64,000 nt of DNA from Rhodoplanes sp. Z2-YC6860 (GTDB lineage Bacteria; Pseudomonadota; Alphaproteobacteria; Rhizobiales; Xanthobacteraceae): NCBI RefSeq assembly GCF_001579845.1, contig NZ_CP007440.1:4424029-4488028 (forward strand), written 5' to 3'. The position numbers were made by a program, and so were the translations under genes. The first letter of the stretch is position 1, and the number at the start of each line of letters is the position of its first letter. Below are positions 36,091 to 47,927 of the stretch, in pieces. The notes beneath the pieces were generated by a model. It was not told the origin of the DNA, did no database searches, and saw only the letters and a list, made by a program, of their open reading frames with translations.

Positions 36091-37590
36091 ATGATTGAGC
36101 TTCTTACCACCGCCGAAATGGCGCAGGCCGACCGCCTCACGATCGAAGGCGGCGTGCCGGGCATCCGCCTGATGGAGGCAGCTGGCCGTGCTGTGGCGGA
36201 CGCGGTGGCGCGGCATGCTCCCGGCATGGTCTGCGTCGTCGCGGGTCCGGGCAACAATGGCGGCGACGGATTTGTCTGCGCGCGCATCCTTGCCGGCCGC
36301 GGCTATCGGGTGCGGCTTCTGTTGCTCGGCGACCGCGATCGCCTGAAGGGCGACGCGGCCGAAGCGTTTCGTTCATGGAGTGGTCCGGTCGAAACGGCTG
36401 AGCCCGCCGGCCTCGCGGGAGCGGATCTCACCGTGGATGCGTTGTTCGGAGCCGGCCTCGACCGCCCGGTGACCGGATCGGCGCGCGCGATGATCGAGGC
36501 GATCAACGAAACCACCGGGCCGGTCATTGCGGTGGACCTTCCGAGCGGCATCAACGGCACCAGCGGCGCTGAGATGGGGGTCGCGGTCAACGCCAGCGAG
36601 ACCGTGACGTTCTTTCGGCGGAAGCCCGGCCATCTGCTGCTGCCGGGCCGGCTGCATTGCGGGCCGGTTGAAGTCGTCGACATCGGAATTCCCGAGAGCG
36701 TGCTTGCGACAATCGGTCCGCGCATTTGCGCCAACGCGCAAAGCCTGTGGGCCGGCGTATTTCCAGTGCCGCAGTCCGGCGGCCACAAATATCGTCGCGG
36801 CCACGCGGTCATCGTGTCGGGCGGACCGTCGCACACCGGGGCCGCGCGGCTTGCCGCACGCGGCGCGCTCCGGGCAGGGGCGGGCCTCGTCACGTTGGCG
36901 AGCCCCCGCGACGCGCTCGCCATCAACGCCGCGGCAAGCCTCGCCGTCATGGTCCGGGCCACCGATGGCGCGTCCGAGCTTGCGGCATTGCTGTCCGATC
37001 CGCGGCTGAACACGGTCGTGCTCGGTCCAGGAGGCGGAGTCGGCGCGCCGATGCGTGAACTCGTGCTGGCAGCGCTCCAAGGGGAGCGGGCGGTGGTGCT
37101 CGACGCCGACGCGCTGACCAGTTTCGCTGAGGACCCTGCCGTGCTGTTTGGCGCCATCCGGGCGCGGGGGGCGGCACCGACCGTGCTAACGCCGCACGAA
37201 GGTGAGTTCGCGCGATTATTTAGCAATATCGTGCAAATATCTGATAAATCATCAAAATGCGACCGTACGCATGCCGCCGCAGAGGCCTCGGGGGCGGTCG
37301 TCCTGCTGAAAGGCTCGGATACCGTGGTGGCCGCACCCGACGGCCGGGCCTCGATCACCGAAAATGCGCCGCCATGGCTCGCGACCGCCGGCTCGGGCGA
37401 CGTCCTGGCAGGGTTTGTCGCAGGGCTGCTGGCCCAGGGCATGCCGGCGTTCGAAGCGGCCAGCGCTGCAACGTGGCTTCATGGCGAGGCTGGCACCGAA
37501 GCAGGGCCGGGGCTCATCTCCGAAGACCTGCCGGACGCCCTGCGCATGGTCTACCGGCGGCTGTTCGTCGATCTGGGCGTCTGGCCGTGA
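36091..37590 (+). CDS. nnr: bifunctional NAD(P)HX epimerase / ADP- or ATP-dependent NAD(P)HX dehydratase
   Basis: A 499-residue fusion that repairs hydrated NADH/NADPH. The N-terminal YjeF epimerase domain (1-215) has VCVVAGPGNNGGDGFVCAR, TVDALFGAGLDRPV and VIAVDLPSGINGTSG. The C-terminal ribokinase-like dehydratase domain (225-499) has GGHKYRRGHAVIVSGG, TVLTPHEGEFARLF, VLLKGSDTVVAAPDG and the catalytic-site ATAGSGDVLAG. Start at 36091 (MIELLTTAEMAQAD); an in-frame extension to 35971 contains a CPRCG sequence but has no family counterpart. An AT-rich run of rare codons (TTA, ATA) lies at about 37215-37260, inside the dehydratase domain. Confidence 0.95.
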   Translation: MIELLTTAEMAQADRLTIEGGVPGIRLMEAAGRAVADAVARHAPGMVCVVAGPGNNGGDGFVCARILAGRGYRVRLLLLGDRDRLKGDAAEAFRSWSGPVETAEPAGLAGADLTVDALFGAGLDRPVTGSARAMIEAINETTGPVIAVDLPSGINGTSGAEMGVAVNASETVTFFRRKPGHLLLPGRLHCGPVEVVDIGIPESVLATIGPRICANAQSLWAGVFPVPQSGGHKYRRGHAVIVSGGPSHTGAARLAARGALRAGAGLVTLASPRDALAINAAASLAVMVRATDGASELAALLSDPRLNTVVLGPGGGVGAPMRELVLAALQGERAVVLDADALTSFAEDPAVLFGAIRARGAAPTVLTPHEGEFARLFSNIVQISDKSSKCDRTHAAAEASGAVVLLKGSDTVVAAPDGRASITENAPPWLATAGSGDVLAGFVAGLLAQGMPAFEAASAATWLHGEAGTEAGPGLISEDLPDALRMVYRRLFVDLGVWP

Positions 37591-37709
37591 TCCCTGACCG
37601 CGACCCTCCGCGGTAACCACAAGCCCGGCTTTTAAGGGTGGTGCCGCAGCAAAAGCCCGTGTTATAAGCCGCGCCGCTCAGCCGATCGCGGTACGACTTC
37701 AACGCCAGG

Positions 37710-37794
37710 GCGGGCGTGGCGGAACTGGTAGACGCGCGGGATTTAGGTTCCCGTGACGAAAGTCGTGGGGGTTCGAGCCCCTCCGCCCGCACCA
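37710..37794 (+). tRNA. tRNA-Leu (UAG)
   Basis: An 85-base class II tRNA: acceptor GCGGGCG/CGCCCGC, anticodon stem CGGGA/TCCCG with loop TTTAGGT (anticodon TAG), a long variable arm (TGACGAAAGTCGT), T arm GGGGG-TTCGAGC-CCCTC and encoded ACCA. Confidence 0.95.
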
Positions 37795-37895
37795 CCTCTC
37801 TGGCGCAGTTCTTTGGCGCGCCGCCGGCTGATCCCTGCTAAGACCAGCGGGAATTCTAAACGCCGCATCCGCGGCACAACACGAAGATTGTCGAG

Positions 37896-39245
37896 ATGCA
37901 AGTCACGGAAACTCTCAGCGACGGCCTCAAGCGCGAATTCAAGGTCGTGGTCCCCCTGGCCGATCTGGCCACCAAGGTCGACGAGCGGCTGGTCCAGCTG
38001 AAGGACCAGGTTCGCATCAACGGTTTCCGGCCTGGCAAGGTGCCGGTGGCACACCTGAAGCGTCTCTATGGACGCTCGGTGATGGCCGAGACCATCGATG
38101 CCAGCGTGCGCGAGGCCAACGCTCAGATCGTCACTGACAACGGCTTCAAGCTGGTCCGCGATCCGCAGGTCAAGCTGCCGGAGGACAAGGAATCGATCGA
38201 GCAGATTTTCGAAGGCAAGACCGATCTCGCTTACACGGTCGCGCTCGAAATTCTGCCGCCGATCGAACTCGCCGACTTCAAGGGCATCAAGATCGAGCGG
38301 CTGACCGCCGATGTGGCCGACGCCGAAGTCGACGAAGCCGTGCAGCGCCTTGCCGAGCAGAGCCGTCCGTACGCCGCCAAGGCCGATGGCGCCAAGGCCG
38401 AGAGCAAGGACAAGGTCACGATCGACTTCACCGGTAAGATCGACGGCGAGCCGTTCCAGGGCGGCACCGGCGGCGACGTCGCGCTGGTGATCGGCTCCGA
38501 CACCTTCATCCCGGGCTTCGAGGAGCAACTCATCGGCGTTGCCGCAGGCGACAAGCGCACCGTGAAGGTGACGTTCCCGCAGACCTATCCGGCGCAGCAC
38601 CTTGCCGGCAAAGATGCGGAGTTCGACGTCACCGTGAAGTCGGTCGAGGCGCCGCAAGAGGTGAAGATCGACGACGAATTTGCGAAATCGCTCGGGCTCG
38701 AGTCGCTGGAGAAGCTCCGCGAGATGATGAAGCAGCGCATCGGCCAGGAGCACGCCGCGATGTCGCGGCAGAAGGTCAAGCGCAAGCTGCTCGACGAACT
38801 CGATGCCCGCCACAAGTTCGATCCGCCCCCCAGCCTCGTCGAAGACGAGTTCAACAACGTCTGGAAGACCATCCAGGACGACCTGCAAGCCCGCAAGCGA
38901 ACCTTCGAGGACGAGGGCACGACCGAGGAGAAGGCCAAGGAAGAATACCGGGGCATCGCGGAGCGGCGCGTGCGGTTGGGTCTTGTCATTGCCGAGATCG
39001 GCGAACGCAACAAGATCAACGTCAGCGACGAAGAGCTGAGCCGCGCCGTGATGGATCGCGCACGGCAGATGCCGGGCCAGGAGCAGCGGGTGTGGGACTT
39101 CTACCGCAACAATCCCGATGCGCTGGCGAGCCTGCGCGCGCCGATCTTCGAGGAGAAGGTCATCGACTTCATTCTTGAACTCGCCCAAATCACCGACAAG
39201 ACGGTGTCGAAGGAAGAGCTCTTTAAGGAAGACGACGAAGCCTGA
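37896..39245 (+). CDS. tig: trigger factor (ribosome-associated chaperone / peptidyl-prolyl isomerase)
   Basis: A 449-residue chaperone that meets nascent chains at the exit tunnel. N-terminal ribosome-binding domain with [17 protein letters not shown] (signature FRPGKxP), a central FKBP-type isomerase domain (about 150-245; [29 protein letters not shown]) and a helical C-terminal domain. First of the conserved tig-clpP-clpX-lon block; it has its own 3' region before clpP. Confidence 0.97.
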   Translation: MQVTETLSDGLKREFKVVVPLADLATKVDERLVQLKDQVRINGFRPGKVPVAHLKRLYGRSVMAETIDASVREANAQIVTDNGFKLVRDPQVKLPEDKESIEQIFEGKTDLAYTVALEILPPIELADFKGIKIERLTADVADAEVDEAVQRLAEQSRPYAAKADGAKAESKDKVTIDFTGKIDGEPFQGGTGGDVALVIGSDTFIPGFEEQLIGVAAGDKRTVKVTFPQTYPAQHLAGKDAEFDVTVKSVEAPQEVKIDDEFAKSLGLESLEKLREMMKQRIGQEHAAMSRQKVKRKLLDELDARHKFDPPPSLVEDEFNNVWKTIQDDLQARKRTFEDEGTTEEKAKEEYRGIAERRVRLGLVIAEIGERNKINVSDEELSRAVMDRARQMPGQEQRVWDFYRNNPDALASLRAPIFEEKVIDFILELAQITDKTVSKEELFKEDDEA

Positions 39246-39468
39246 CGCGGCATCGTCGACTGGCCCTTGCGCGACTGAGCGGCTGGACTATTTGACGTGA
39301 CCGGGACTGCGGCGATGGCCGCGGCCCCGGAAGCTGCAGCTCCTCGTGCGGCGCAGCGGTCCGTCCACAGGGTTTGCACGACCCTCCGCCCTACATGTCG
39401 CCCCGGGCGGAACCTATATAGTCTTGGCGGAGCCTTCGATTCGTCCGTCCGCCTGCAGGAGATAGAGC

Positions 39469-40101
39469 GTGAGAGATCCCGTCGACACCTACATGAACCT
39501 GGTCCCCATGGTGGTCGAGCAGACCAACCGTGGCGAGCGGGCCTATGACATTTTCTCGCGGCTCCTGAAGGAGCGGATCCTGTTCATCACAGGTCCGATC
39601 GAAGACGGCATGGCGACGCTGGTGGTGGCGCAGCTCCTGTTTCTCGAAGCGGAAAACCCGAAGAAGGAAATCTCGATGTACATCAACTCGCCCGGCGGGT
39701 TGGTGACGGCGGGCATGGCGATCTACGACACCATGCAGTTCATCCGGCCGCCTGTGTCGACGCTGTGCTGCGGCCAGGCTGCCTCGATGGGCTCGCTGCT
39801 GCTCGCGGCCGGCGCCAAGGATATGCGCTTCGCGCTGCCCAACGCGCGGGTGATGGTCCATCAGCCGTCCGGCGGGTTCCAAGGCCAGGCGACCGACATC
39901 ATGCTGCACGCTCAGGAAATCCTGAACCTGAAGAAGCGGCTGAACGAGATCTACGTCAAACACACCGGCCAGCCGATCAAGAAGATCGAAGATGCGCTCG
40001 AACGGGATTACTTTCTTACGGCCGACGCAGCCAAGGACTTTGGTCTGATCGACAAGGTCATCGAGAACCGCCCGGAGGAGCCGGCACCAACGAAGCCCTG
40101 A
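39469..40101 (+). CDS. clpP: ATP-dependent Clp protease proteolytic subunit
   Basis: A 210-residue serine protease, tetradecameric. Catalytic triad Ser about 106 ([11 protein letters not shown]), His about 131 (VMVHQPSGG), Asp about 180 (LERDYFLT). The start is GTG at 39469 with AGGAGA 8 bases upstream. No long N-terminal propeptide beyond the usual few residues. It partners with ClpX encoded 218 bases downstream. Confidence 0.97.
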   Translation: MRDPVDTYMNLVPMVVEQTNRGERAYDIFSRLLKERILFITGPIEDGMATLVVAQLLFLEAENPKKEISMYINSPGGLVTAGMAIYDTMQFIRPPVSTLCCGQAASMGSLLLAAGAKDMRFALPNARVMVHQPSGGFQGQATDIMLHAQEILNLKKRLNEIYVKHTGQPIKKIEDALERDYFLTADAAKDFGLIDKVIENRPEEPAPTKP

Positions 40102-40319
40102 TCTGCCCGATCCGATGCAGCAAAAAGCCCCGAAAAGGGCCATTTTCCGGGCAGTGTTATTGTTAATGAAATCTTGATTATTGCTGCCTTAGCGTGGTTC
40201 GCTAGTATCTTGGAGGCGCGTTAGGGGAAAGTGTGACGGTCATGCTACGGTTTTTTAGCGTGGCTGCTGCTAAATAGTCGATCAGCCTCGTGGTGCTTCG
40301 CGAGGCTACGGAGAGCGGA

Positions 40320-41588
40320 ATGAGCAAAGTCGGCGGCGGCGATTCGAAGAACACTCTGTACTGTTCGTTTTGCGGCAAGAGCCAGCACGAAGTCCGAAAA
40401 CTCATCGCCGGCCCGACGGTGTTCATCTGCGACGAGTGCGTCGAACTGTGCATGGACATCATTCGCGAGGAGAACAAATCCTCGCTGGTGAAGTCGCGCG
40501 ACGGCATCCCGACGCCGAAGGAAATCCGCAAGGTCCTCGATGACTACGTCATCGGGCAGGACCACGCGAAGAAGGTCCTCGCGGTCGCCGTTCACAACCA
40601 CTACAAGCGGCTCAACCATCAGGCCAAGCACAACGACGTTGAGCTGGCGAAATCCAACATCCTGCTGATCGGTCCGACCGGCTCGGGCAAGACGCTGCTG
40701 GCGCAAACGCTGGCGCGCATCCTCGACGTGCCGTTCACGATGGCGGACGCGACGACGCTCACCGAAGCCGGCTATGTCGGCGAGGACGTCGAGAACATCA
40801 TCCTGAAGCTGCTGCAGTCGGCCGATTACAACGTCGAGCGCGCGCAGCGCGGCATCGTCTACATCGACGAGATCGACAAGATCAGCCGCAAGTCCGACAA
40901 CCCGTCGATCACTCGCGACGTGTCGGGTGAGGGCGTGCAGCAGGCGCTCCTGAAGATCATGGAAGGCACGGTTGCTTCGGTGCCGCCGCAGGGCGGCCGC
41001 AAGCATCCGCAGCAGGAGTTCCTGCAGGTCGACACCACGAACATCCTGTTCATCTGCGGTGGCGCCTTCGCCGGCCTGGAGAAGATCATCTCGGCGCGCG
41101 GCAAGTCGACCTCGATTGGCTTCGGCGCCAAGGTTTCGGCTCCGGAGGATCGCCGCACCGGCGAAATCTTCCGCGCGGTCGAGCCGGAGGATCTCCTGAA
41201 GTACGGCCTGATCCCGGAGTTCGTCGGCCGTCTGCCGGTGGTGGCCACGCTGGAGGATCTCGACGAGGCCTCGCTGAAGAAGATTCTCATGGAGCCGAAG
41301 AACGCGCTGGTGAAGCAGTATCAGCGCCTGTTCGAGATGGAGTCGATCGACCTCACGCTCGCCGAGGAAGCGCTCGGCGCGATCGCCCGCAGGGCGATCG
41401 AGCGCAAGACCGGCGCGCGCGGCCTGCGTTCGATCATGGAGGGCATCCTGCTCGATACCATGTTCGACCTGCCGAGCCTCGAAGGCGTGGAGGAGGTCGT
41501 GATCTCCAAGGAGGTGGTCGAGGGCACCGCCCGGCCGCTTTACATCTACGCTGATCGCGCCGGAGATGCCGGCGCCACGGCCAGCTAG
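40320..41588 (+). CDS. clpX: ATP-dependent Clp protease ATP-binding subunit ClpX
   Basis: A 422-residue AAA+ unfoldase. N-terminal zinc-binding domain with two CxxC pairs (CSFCGKS and CDECVELC), Walker A GPTGSGKT near 118, Walker [12 protein letters not shown]-type and pore loops, and IGF loop [12 protein letters not shown] for ClpP docking. ATG at 40320 following GAGAGCGGA. Length normal for the family. Confidence 0.98.
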   Translation: MSKVGGGDSKNTLYCSFCGKSQHEVRKLIAGPTVFICDECVELCMDIIREENKSSLVKSRDGIPTPKEIRKVLDDYVIGQDHAKKVLAVAVHNHYKRLNHQAKHNDVELAKSNILLIGPTGSGKTLLAQTLARILDVPFTMADATTLTEAGYVGEDVENIILKLLQSADYNVERAQRGIVYIDEIDKISRKSDNPSITRDVSGEGVQQALLKIMEGTVASVPPQGGRKHPQQEFLQVDTTNILFICGGAFAGLEKIISARGKSTSIGFGAKVSAPEDRRTGEIFRAVEPEDLLKYGLIPEFVGRLPVVATLEDLDEASLKKILMEPKNALVKQYQRLFEMESIDLTLAEEALGAIARRAIERKTGARGLRSIMEGILLDTMFDLPSLEGVEEVVISKEVVEGTARPLYIYADRAGDAGATAS

Positions 41589-41642
41589 AGCCGGTGGCCT
41601 GCTACCGCCGCTTTTGTAACGCTCAGTTCGTAGTGATGCCGG

Positions 41643-41660
41643 CTCGCCCGAAAGGGCGAG
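41643..41660 (+). terminator. hairpin after clpX (possible terminator)
   Basis: CTCGCCC-GAAA-GGGCGAG: a perfect 7-base stem with a very stable GNRA tetraloop, 55 bases after the clpX stop. No T-run follows, so it could be an mRNA-stabilising 3' hairpin rather than an intrinsic terminator. Confidence 0.45.
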
Positions 41661-41892
41661 TGCGGTGTCATATTTGCTTGAATCTACAGGCTAACTTGAC
41701 ACCCCGGGTCGCTGTATCCACCTAATACGTTGGCGAATGGGCATTCTTTGCAGATTCGCCAGCTACCGGGCACCCGGTCTTGTTTTTGCTTTGTTCGAGA
41801 AGCGGGAATGACGACCAAATGCCCGGCCATCCGGCACTCCATCGCGGCTGCGCACACGCGGGCCATGAGGGAGGGGCACAACAATAAGGACC
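41661..41892 (+). promoter_or_regulatory. clpX-lon intergenic region with probable lon promoter
   Basis: This 230-base stretch holds no gene. It contains a perfect -35-like TTGACA at 41696-41701 with only a poor -10 (CCTAAT at 41721-41726, spacer 19). A heat-shock promoter would be expected for lon, but I cannot find a convincing RpoH match. A ribosome-binding region GGAC precedes the ATG at 41893. Confidence 0.35.
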
Positions 41893-44331
<2,439 letters not shown>

Positions 44332-44354
44332 CGCGACCGGTCGTTACAAGCTGC

Positions 44355-44387
44355 AACGGCGGCGCTCCGGCGCCGCCGTTTCTTTTT
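44355..44387 (+). terminator. intrinsic terminator of lon
   Basis: AACGGCGGCG-CTCCGG-CGCCGCCGTT, a perfect 10-base stem, followed by TCTTTTT, 23 bases past the lon stop. Confidence 0.9.
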
Positions 44388-44400
44388 GGGCGATGATCTA

Positions 44401-45447
44401 GAGCGGTTCACAATTTGACGGAAGCGTATCCGGCGTTTGCGAAGTAGTTGCTGCATTCGCGGGGGCCTATGGTTGTGACGAGGCTGCCGATTTGGCGCCA
44501 GACATCGTCGATGGTGCGCCTTTGAGCCATGCGCATCCAATGTTTGATCTTGGCGAAGGCCTGCTCGATCGGATTGAGGTCCGGCGAGTAGGGCGGCAGG
44601 TACCAGAGCCTGGCTCCGGCTGCTCTTATGATCTGTCGCAGCACGGCAGCCTTGTGGCTTCCGAGGTTGTCCATGACGACAATATCGCCGGCCTTCAGTG
44701 CGGGAACGAGTTGCTGCTGGACATAGGCTCGGAAGCACTCGCCGTTGATCGGGCCATCGAACACGCAAGGGGCTGTGAGGCCGTCGTGGCGGAGCGCGCC
44801 GAGGAAGGTCAGCGTCCGCCAATGACCATGCGGCGCGTAAGCTCGCAGGCGATCGCCCTTGCGTCCCCATCCGCGCAGCGGGGCCATGCTGGTCTTGATC
44901 CAGGTTTCGTCGATGAAGACCAAACGCCGTGGATCGAGACCGGCCTGCCAGGATCGCCAGCGCTTTCGTCTGCGGGCGATGTCGGCCCGGGCCTGTTCAA
45001 GCGCGAACAGTGTTTTTTTTGAACCGCAGGTCTTCGCGCCGCAGGAACAGCCACACGGCATTGTGCGAGACCTTTACCCCACGCGCGGCAAGTTCGTCCT
45101 TCAGCCCATGCAGGGTCAGATGCGGGGTCTGTCTGATGCGCTCCAGGATGAAGGCCCGATGCGGATCGAGCACCGGCTTGCGATATCCACCCATCTTGCT
45201 CGGCGACACTGAGCCAGTCGTCCGATAGCGCTGAGACCACTTCACCACCGACGACACCGCCACGCCGAACCGCGAAGCCACCGTCCGGCAGCTCTCACCG
45301 TTCCGCACCGCCGCAACGACACGCTCACGCAGATCATTGGACAGAGGTCGGGTCATGAGCTGCTGGCCTCCAACCCAGCCAGCAGCTTGAATCACAATTC
45401 GAAGCCCAGCGGAATCCCCAGCGATTCAGAAAAGAAGTGAACCGCTC
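44401..45447 (-). mobile_element. IS630-family insertion sequence
   Basis: A 1,047-base element with inverted terminal repeats GAGCGGTTCA (44401-44410) and TGAACCGCTC (45438-45447). It is flanked on both sides by TA (44399-44400 and 45448-45449), the target duplicated by this family, within a CTAG site. It encodes one transposase split over two frames. It lies between the lon terminator and the 3' end of the FAD monooxygenase gene. It looks intact and probably recent. Confidence 0.93.
44408..45356 (-). CDS. IS630-family transposase (two frames joined by frameshift)
   Basis: ORF A (45356-44997) holds the helix-turn-helix domains (NDLRERVVAAVRNGESCRTV; SVVKWSQRYRTTGSV). ORF B, open from about 45061 to 44408, holds the DDE catalytic domain: FIDETWIKTSM (first Asp), VVMDNLGSHK (second Asp) and LPPYSPDLNPIEQAFAKIK (Glu). 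The frames meet at a run of eight A (minus strand, 45013-45020). Moving one base forward there, or loss of one A by slippage, fuses FKK-NTVRA into FKK-TLFALEQARAD. All catalytic residues are present, so the element could be active. Confidence 0.9.
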
Positions 45448-46655
45448 TAGCTGCCCACCCGGGCCGCCATGGCTTGGTCGCGCACGAGCCCCGCTGCGCC
45501 GTATTCCCGCATGATGGTTTCGCTGCGCAGCCCGGGCTCAATGTCGCGGGACGCGATGGTCGCGCCGATGTGCCGGCCGCGCTCGACCAGCCAGGCGCCG
45601 TAGGGCTGGCGGTCGGCGTGGTAGCGGGAGAGCGCGGCCGCGACGTCGCTGACGGCTCCCAGAGCGCCGGCGAGGCTCTCGGCATCGAGCGCGGCTTTCA
45701 TGACGCCGGAGGCCACGTGCGGCCGCGCCACGAAGGCTGCGTCGCCGATCAGCGCCACGCGGCCAAAGGCAATCCGAGGGGCTTCAAAATCAAAGATCGG
45801 CTGCAGGATGATCTGCGCCGTGCCGGTCACCAGCGCGGCCAGCTGGGGCGCGAGCAGGGCGGTGGCGTTGCGCTTGATGCCTTCGATGAGCTCCGGCCGG
45901 ATCAGAGGCGGCGGGATTGAAAGACCATGCGCCTTGCCGGTTGCGTCGGTGCAGAGGGCCCGCAGTGCCGGCTCGTCCGCCGGCCGGAACCAGACGAAAT
46001 GGCAGCATCGCTCGCCGGACCCGCCTTGCGGCACAGGCATCGGGATCGACAGCATCAGCTCGCCGTCCGGAAAGCCGAACACCATGTGGCGAAACATCAG
46101 CTCGTGCAGTTCGGGTGCGAGCTGATGCGGCTCGACCACCCCGCGCCAAGCCACCACGCCGGCGTAGTGCGGCATGGCATCGGGCAGGAGCTGCGCCCGC
46201 ACGGTCGAATGCAGCCCATCCGCGGCAACCAGCAGCTCCGCCTCGGCTCTGCCGCCGTCCGCAAAGACCGCGGCGACGTTGTCCGCGGTCAGCTCGATCC
46301 GAATGAGCGCCTTGTTTCCTTGATAGAACGCATCGGGCAGGGCCTGCCGCAGCGGACGCCAGATGCGCGACCAGGCGCTGGTGACGGCTCGCACCGATCT
46401 CTCGTGGATGACACTCCCGTTGGGGGCCAGGCCCACGCGGCCAAGCACGTCGATGCCTGCGCTCGCGTCCGCGGCAACGCCTGCATGACGCATCGCTGCG
46501 AACAGCTCTGGCCGCGTGCCGATGCCGGTGCCGCGGTCGCCAAGGCTTGCCGCGGCACGCTCGTAGACCGCGACATCCCAACCGGTCTTGCGCAGCAGGT
46601 GCGCCGCAAACAGGCCCCCGACCGAACCGCCAATCACCAACGCCCGCCGCGCCAC
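45447..46655 (-). CDS. FAD-dependent monooxygenase (group A, 2,6-dihydroxypyridine hydroxylase-like)
   Basis: A 402-residue flavoprotein hydroxylase. FAD motif RALVIGGSVGGLFAAHLLRK at the N-terminus, DG-type motif VAADGLHSTVRAQLLPD in the middle, and GRVALIGDAAFVARPHVASG near 300. The overall pattern resembles 2,6-dihydroxypyridine 3-monooxygenase more than PHBH. GTG at 46655 is chosen because GGGAG lies 6-8 bases upstream and the FAD motif then begins at residue 4; a much longer open frame upstream has no family similarity. The TAG stop falls in the CTAG used as target by the neighbouring IS630 element, which left the stop intact. Confidence 0.87.
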   Translation of the reverse strand: MARRALVIGGSVGGLFAAHLLRKTGWDVAVYERAAASLGDRGTGIGTRPELFAAMRHAGVAADASAGIDVLGRVGLAPNGSVIHERSVRAVTSAWSRIWRPLRQALPDAFYQGNKALIRIELTADNVAAVFADGGRAEAELLVAADGLHSTVRAQLLPDAMPHYAGVVAWRGVVEPHQLAPELHELMFRHMVFGFPDGELMLSIPMPVPQGGSGERCCHFVWFRPADEPALRALCTDATGKAHGLSIPPPLIRPELIEGIKRNATALLAPQLAALVTGTAQIILQPIFDFEAPRIAFGRVALIGDAAFVARPHVASGVMKAALDAESLAGALGAVSDVAAALSRYHADRQPYGAWLVERGRHIGATIASRDIEPGLRSETIMREYGAAGLVRDQAMAARVGS

Positions 46656-47008
46656 ACGCTGCTCCCGGATCAGACGATGCCGATGCTGAAGCCTCGTCGG
46701 CGGCGACGCAAGGCGGCCGCGCCGCGTGAGTCGTTTTCCTGAGTCGCGCGCGATTCTTGGGTGACAGCCAGAGCGGTAAGTCTTGCTTAAGTTGTTTTCC
46801 GGGCTCCAAAGTCGCGCCGAATCGCACAGTCCGCGAGCGGCAAAAACCGAGACGCCTGTTACATTTGCCGCGATCATCCCCAGCGATGCACGGTGGCGTC
46901 TGGGTTTTCGAAAAACGAATCGTTGCAATTGCCGTGGTTCAAGCAAACTCTCCGCAATCACAACGGCACATGCGCCGTTGATTCGATGGCAGGGAAAGGA
47001 TCGGTCAG
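46656..47008 (+). other. intergenic region upstream of hupB
   Basis: About 350 bases between the divergent monooxygenase start and hupB. It should contain both promoters. I see a modest TTGCAA at 46923-46928 and a GGAAAGG ribosome-binding site ahead of hupB, but no strong consensus promoter, RNA gene or repeat. Confidence 0.35.
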
Positions 47009-47284
47009 ATGACCAAGAACGAGCTCATCGCGGCAGTGGCCGACAAGGCGCAGATGACCAAGACGGCGGCAGCATCGGCGGTTGACGCGACCTTCGATGC
47101 GATCACTGGTGCGCTGAAGAAGGGTGGCGAAGTCAAGATCATGGGGTTCGGTAATTTCCGGGTGGTGAAGCGGGCGGCTCGTGAAGGCCGCGATCCGCGC
47201 ACGGGCGCTCCGGTGAAGATCAAGGCGGCCAGGCGGCCGCGCTTCTCCGCCGGCAAAGGCCTGAAGGATGCCGTGAACAAGTAA
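47009..47284 (+). CDS. hupB: DNA-binding protein HU
   Basis: A 91-residue nucleoid protein that bends DNA as a dimer. MTKNELIAAVADKAQMTKTA start, dimer core, and the DNA-binding arm FGNFRVVKRAAREGRDPRTG. The family-typical site GRNPRTGE is present as GRDPRTGA. It follows lon as in most proteobacteria, with the IS630 and monooxygenase gene interposed. Followed by a terminator. Confidence 0.97.
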   Translation: MTKNELIAAVADKAQMTKTAAASAVDATFDAITGALKKGGEVKIMGFGNFRVVKRAAREGRDPRTGAPVKIKAARRPRFSAGKGLKDAVNK

Positions 47285-47306
47285 CGCATCCGACCGGTTC
47301 GTGATG

Positions 47307-47342
47307 AACGCCCTCGCGGCTGTCGCGGGGGCGTTTGTTTTT
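47307..47342 (+). terminator. intrinsic terminator of hupB
   Basis: AACGCCC-TCGCG... pairs with CGCGGGGGCGTT (about 11 base pairs with a small mismatch), followed by TGTTTTT, 23 bases past the hupB stop. Confidence 0.8.
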
Positions 47343-47423
47343 CGGCATGATCCCCTGTGGCTCCGAGGCGCTTGCAGCGCCAAGCGGCCGGGGCGATAAG
47401 GAGCCGCCAAACGCGGTTGAAAA

Positions 47424-47499
47424 GGGCGGTTAGCTCAGCTGGCAGAGCGCCTGCTTTACACGCAGGATGTCGGCGGTTCGATCCCGTCACCGCCCACCA
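47424..47499 (+). tRNA. tRNA-Val (UAC)
   Basis: A 76-base cloverleaf: acceptor GGGCGGT/ACCGCCC, D arm GCTC...GAGC, anticodon arm CCTGC-TTTACAC-GCAGG (anticodon TAC), T arm with GGTTCGATCCC, and encoded ACCA. Confidence 0.95.
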
Positions 47500-47718
47500 C
47501 GCTTCACTCCAAGCGGCATTGCGCGGGACCTCCAAAACGGGCCTTGCGGTGACTTACCGCTCGGGCAACCAGACCGGCCTCGCGATCTGCGGGACCAAAG
47601 GCAACCTTTGCGGGTGGCAAAGGGTCTTGGCGAGATCTGGACCCACCGTTGAAACAAAAGCTTGAGCGATATTCTTGACTTGGCTTGGAGCGGCATTTAA
47701 GCCCTCTCCCACGCCCGC

Positions 47719-47795
47719 GGGGGCGTAGCTCAGTTGGTTAGAGCGCTGCCCTGTCACGGCAGAGGTCGAGGGTTCGAGCCCCTTCGCTCCCGCCA
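47719..47795 (+). tRNA. tRNA-Asp (GUC)
   Basis: A 77-base cloverleaf: acceptor GGGGGCG/CGCTCCC with one G-U pair, anticodon arm CTGCC-CTGTCAC-GGCAG (anticodon GTC), T arm GAGGG-TTCGAGC-CCCTT, discriminator G and encoded CCA. Confidence 0.95.
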
Positions 47796-47927
47796 TTTCC
47801 TTCCGCATAGCACCCGTGCTGCCCATCAAGCCCTGGCTTGCAATGGCGCACGGGCAGCGCCACGATCCGCCCGGCTTAATCCAAAGCTTCAGCATTCACG
47901 CGCACTGAACTGTTCTAGGGAGAAAAC

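Noticed and set aside
39405-39468. RpoH or EcfG promoter for clpP
   Set aside because: A CCTATATA -10-like string and a GGAAC occur, but neither has its partner element at the right distance.
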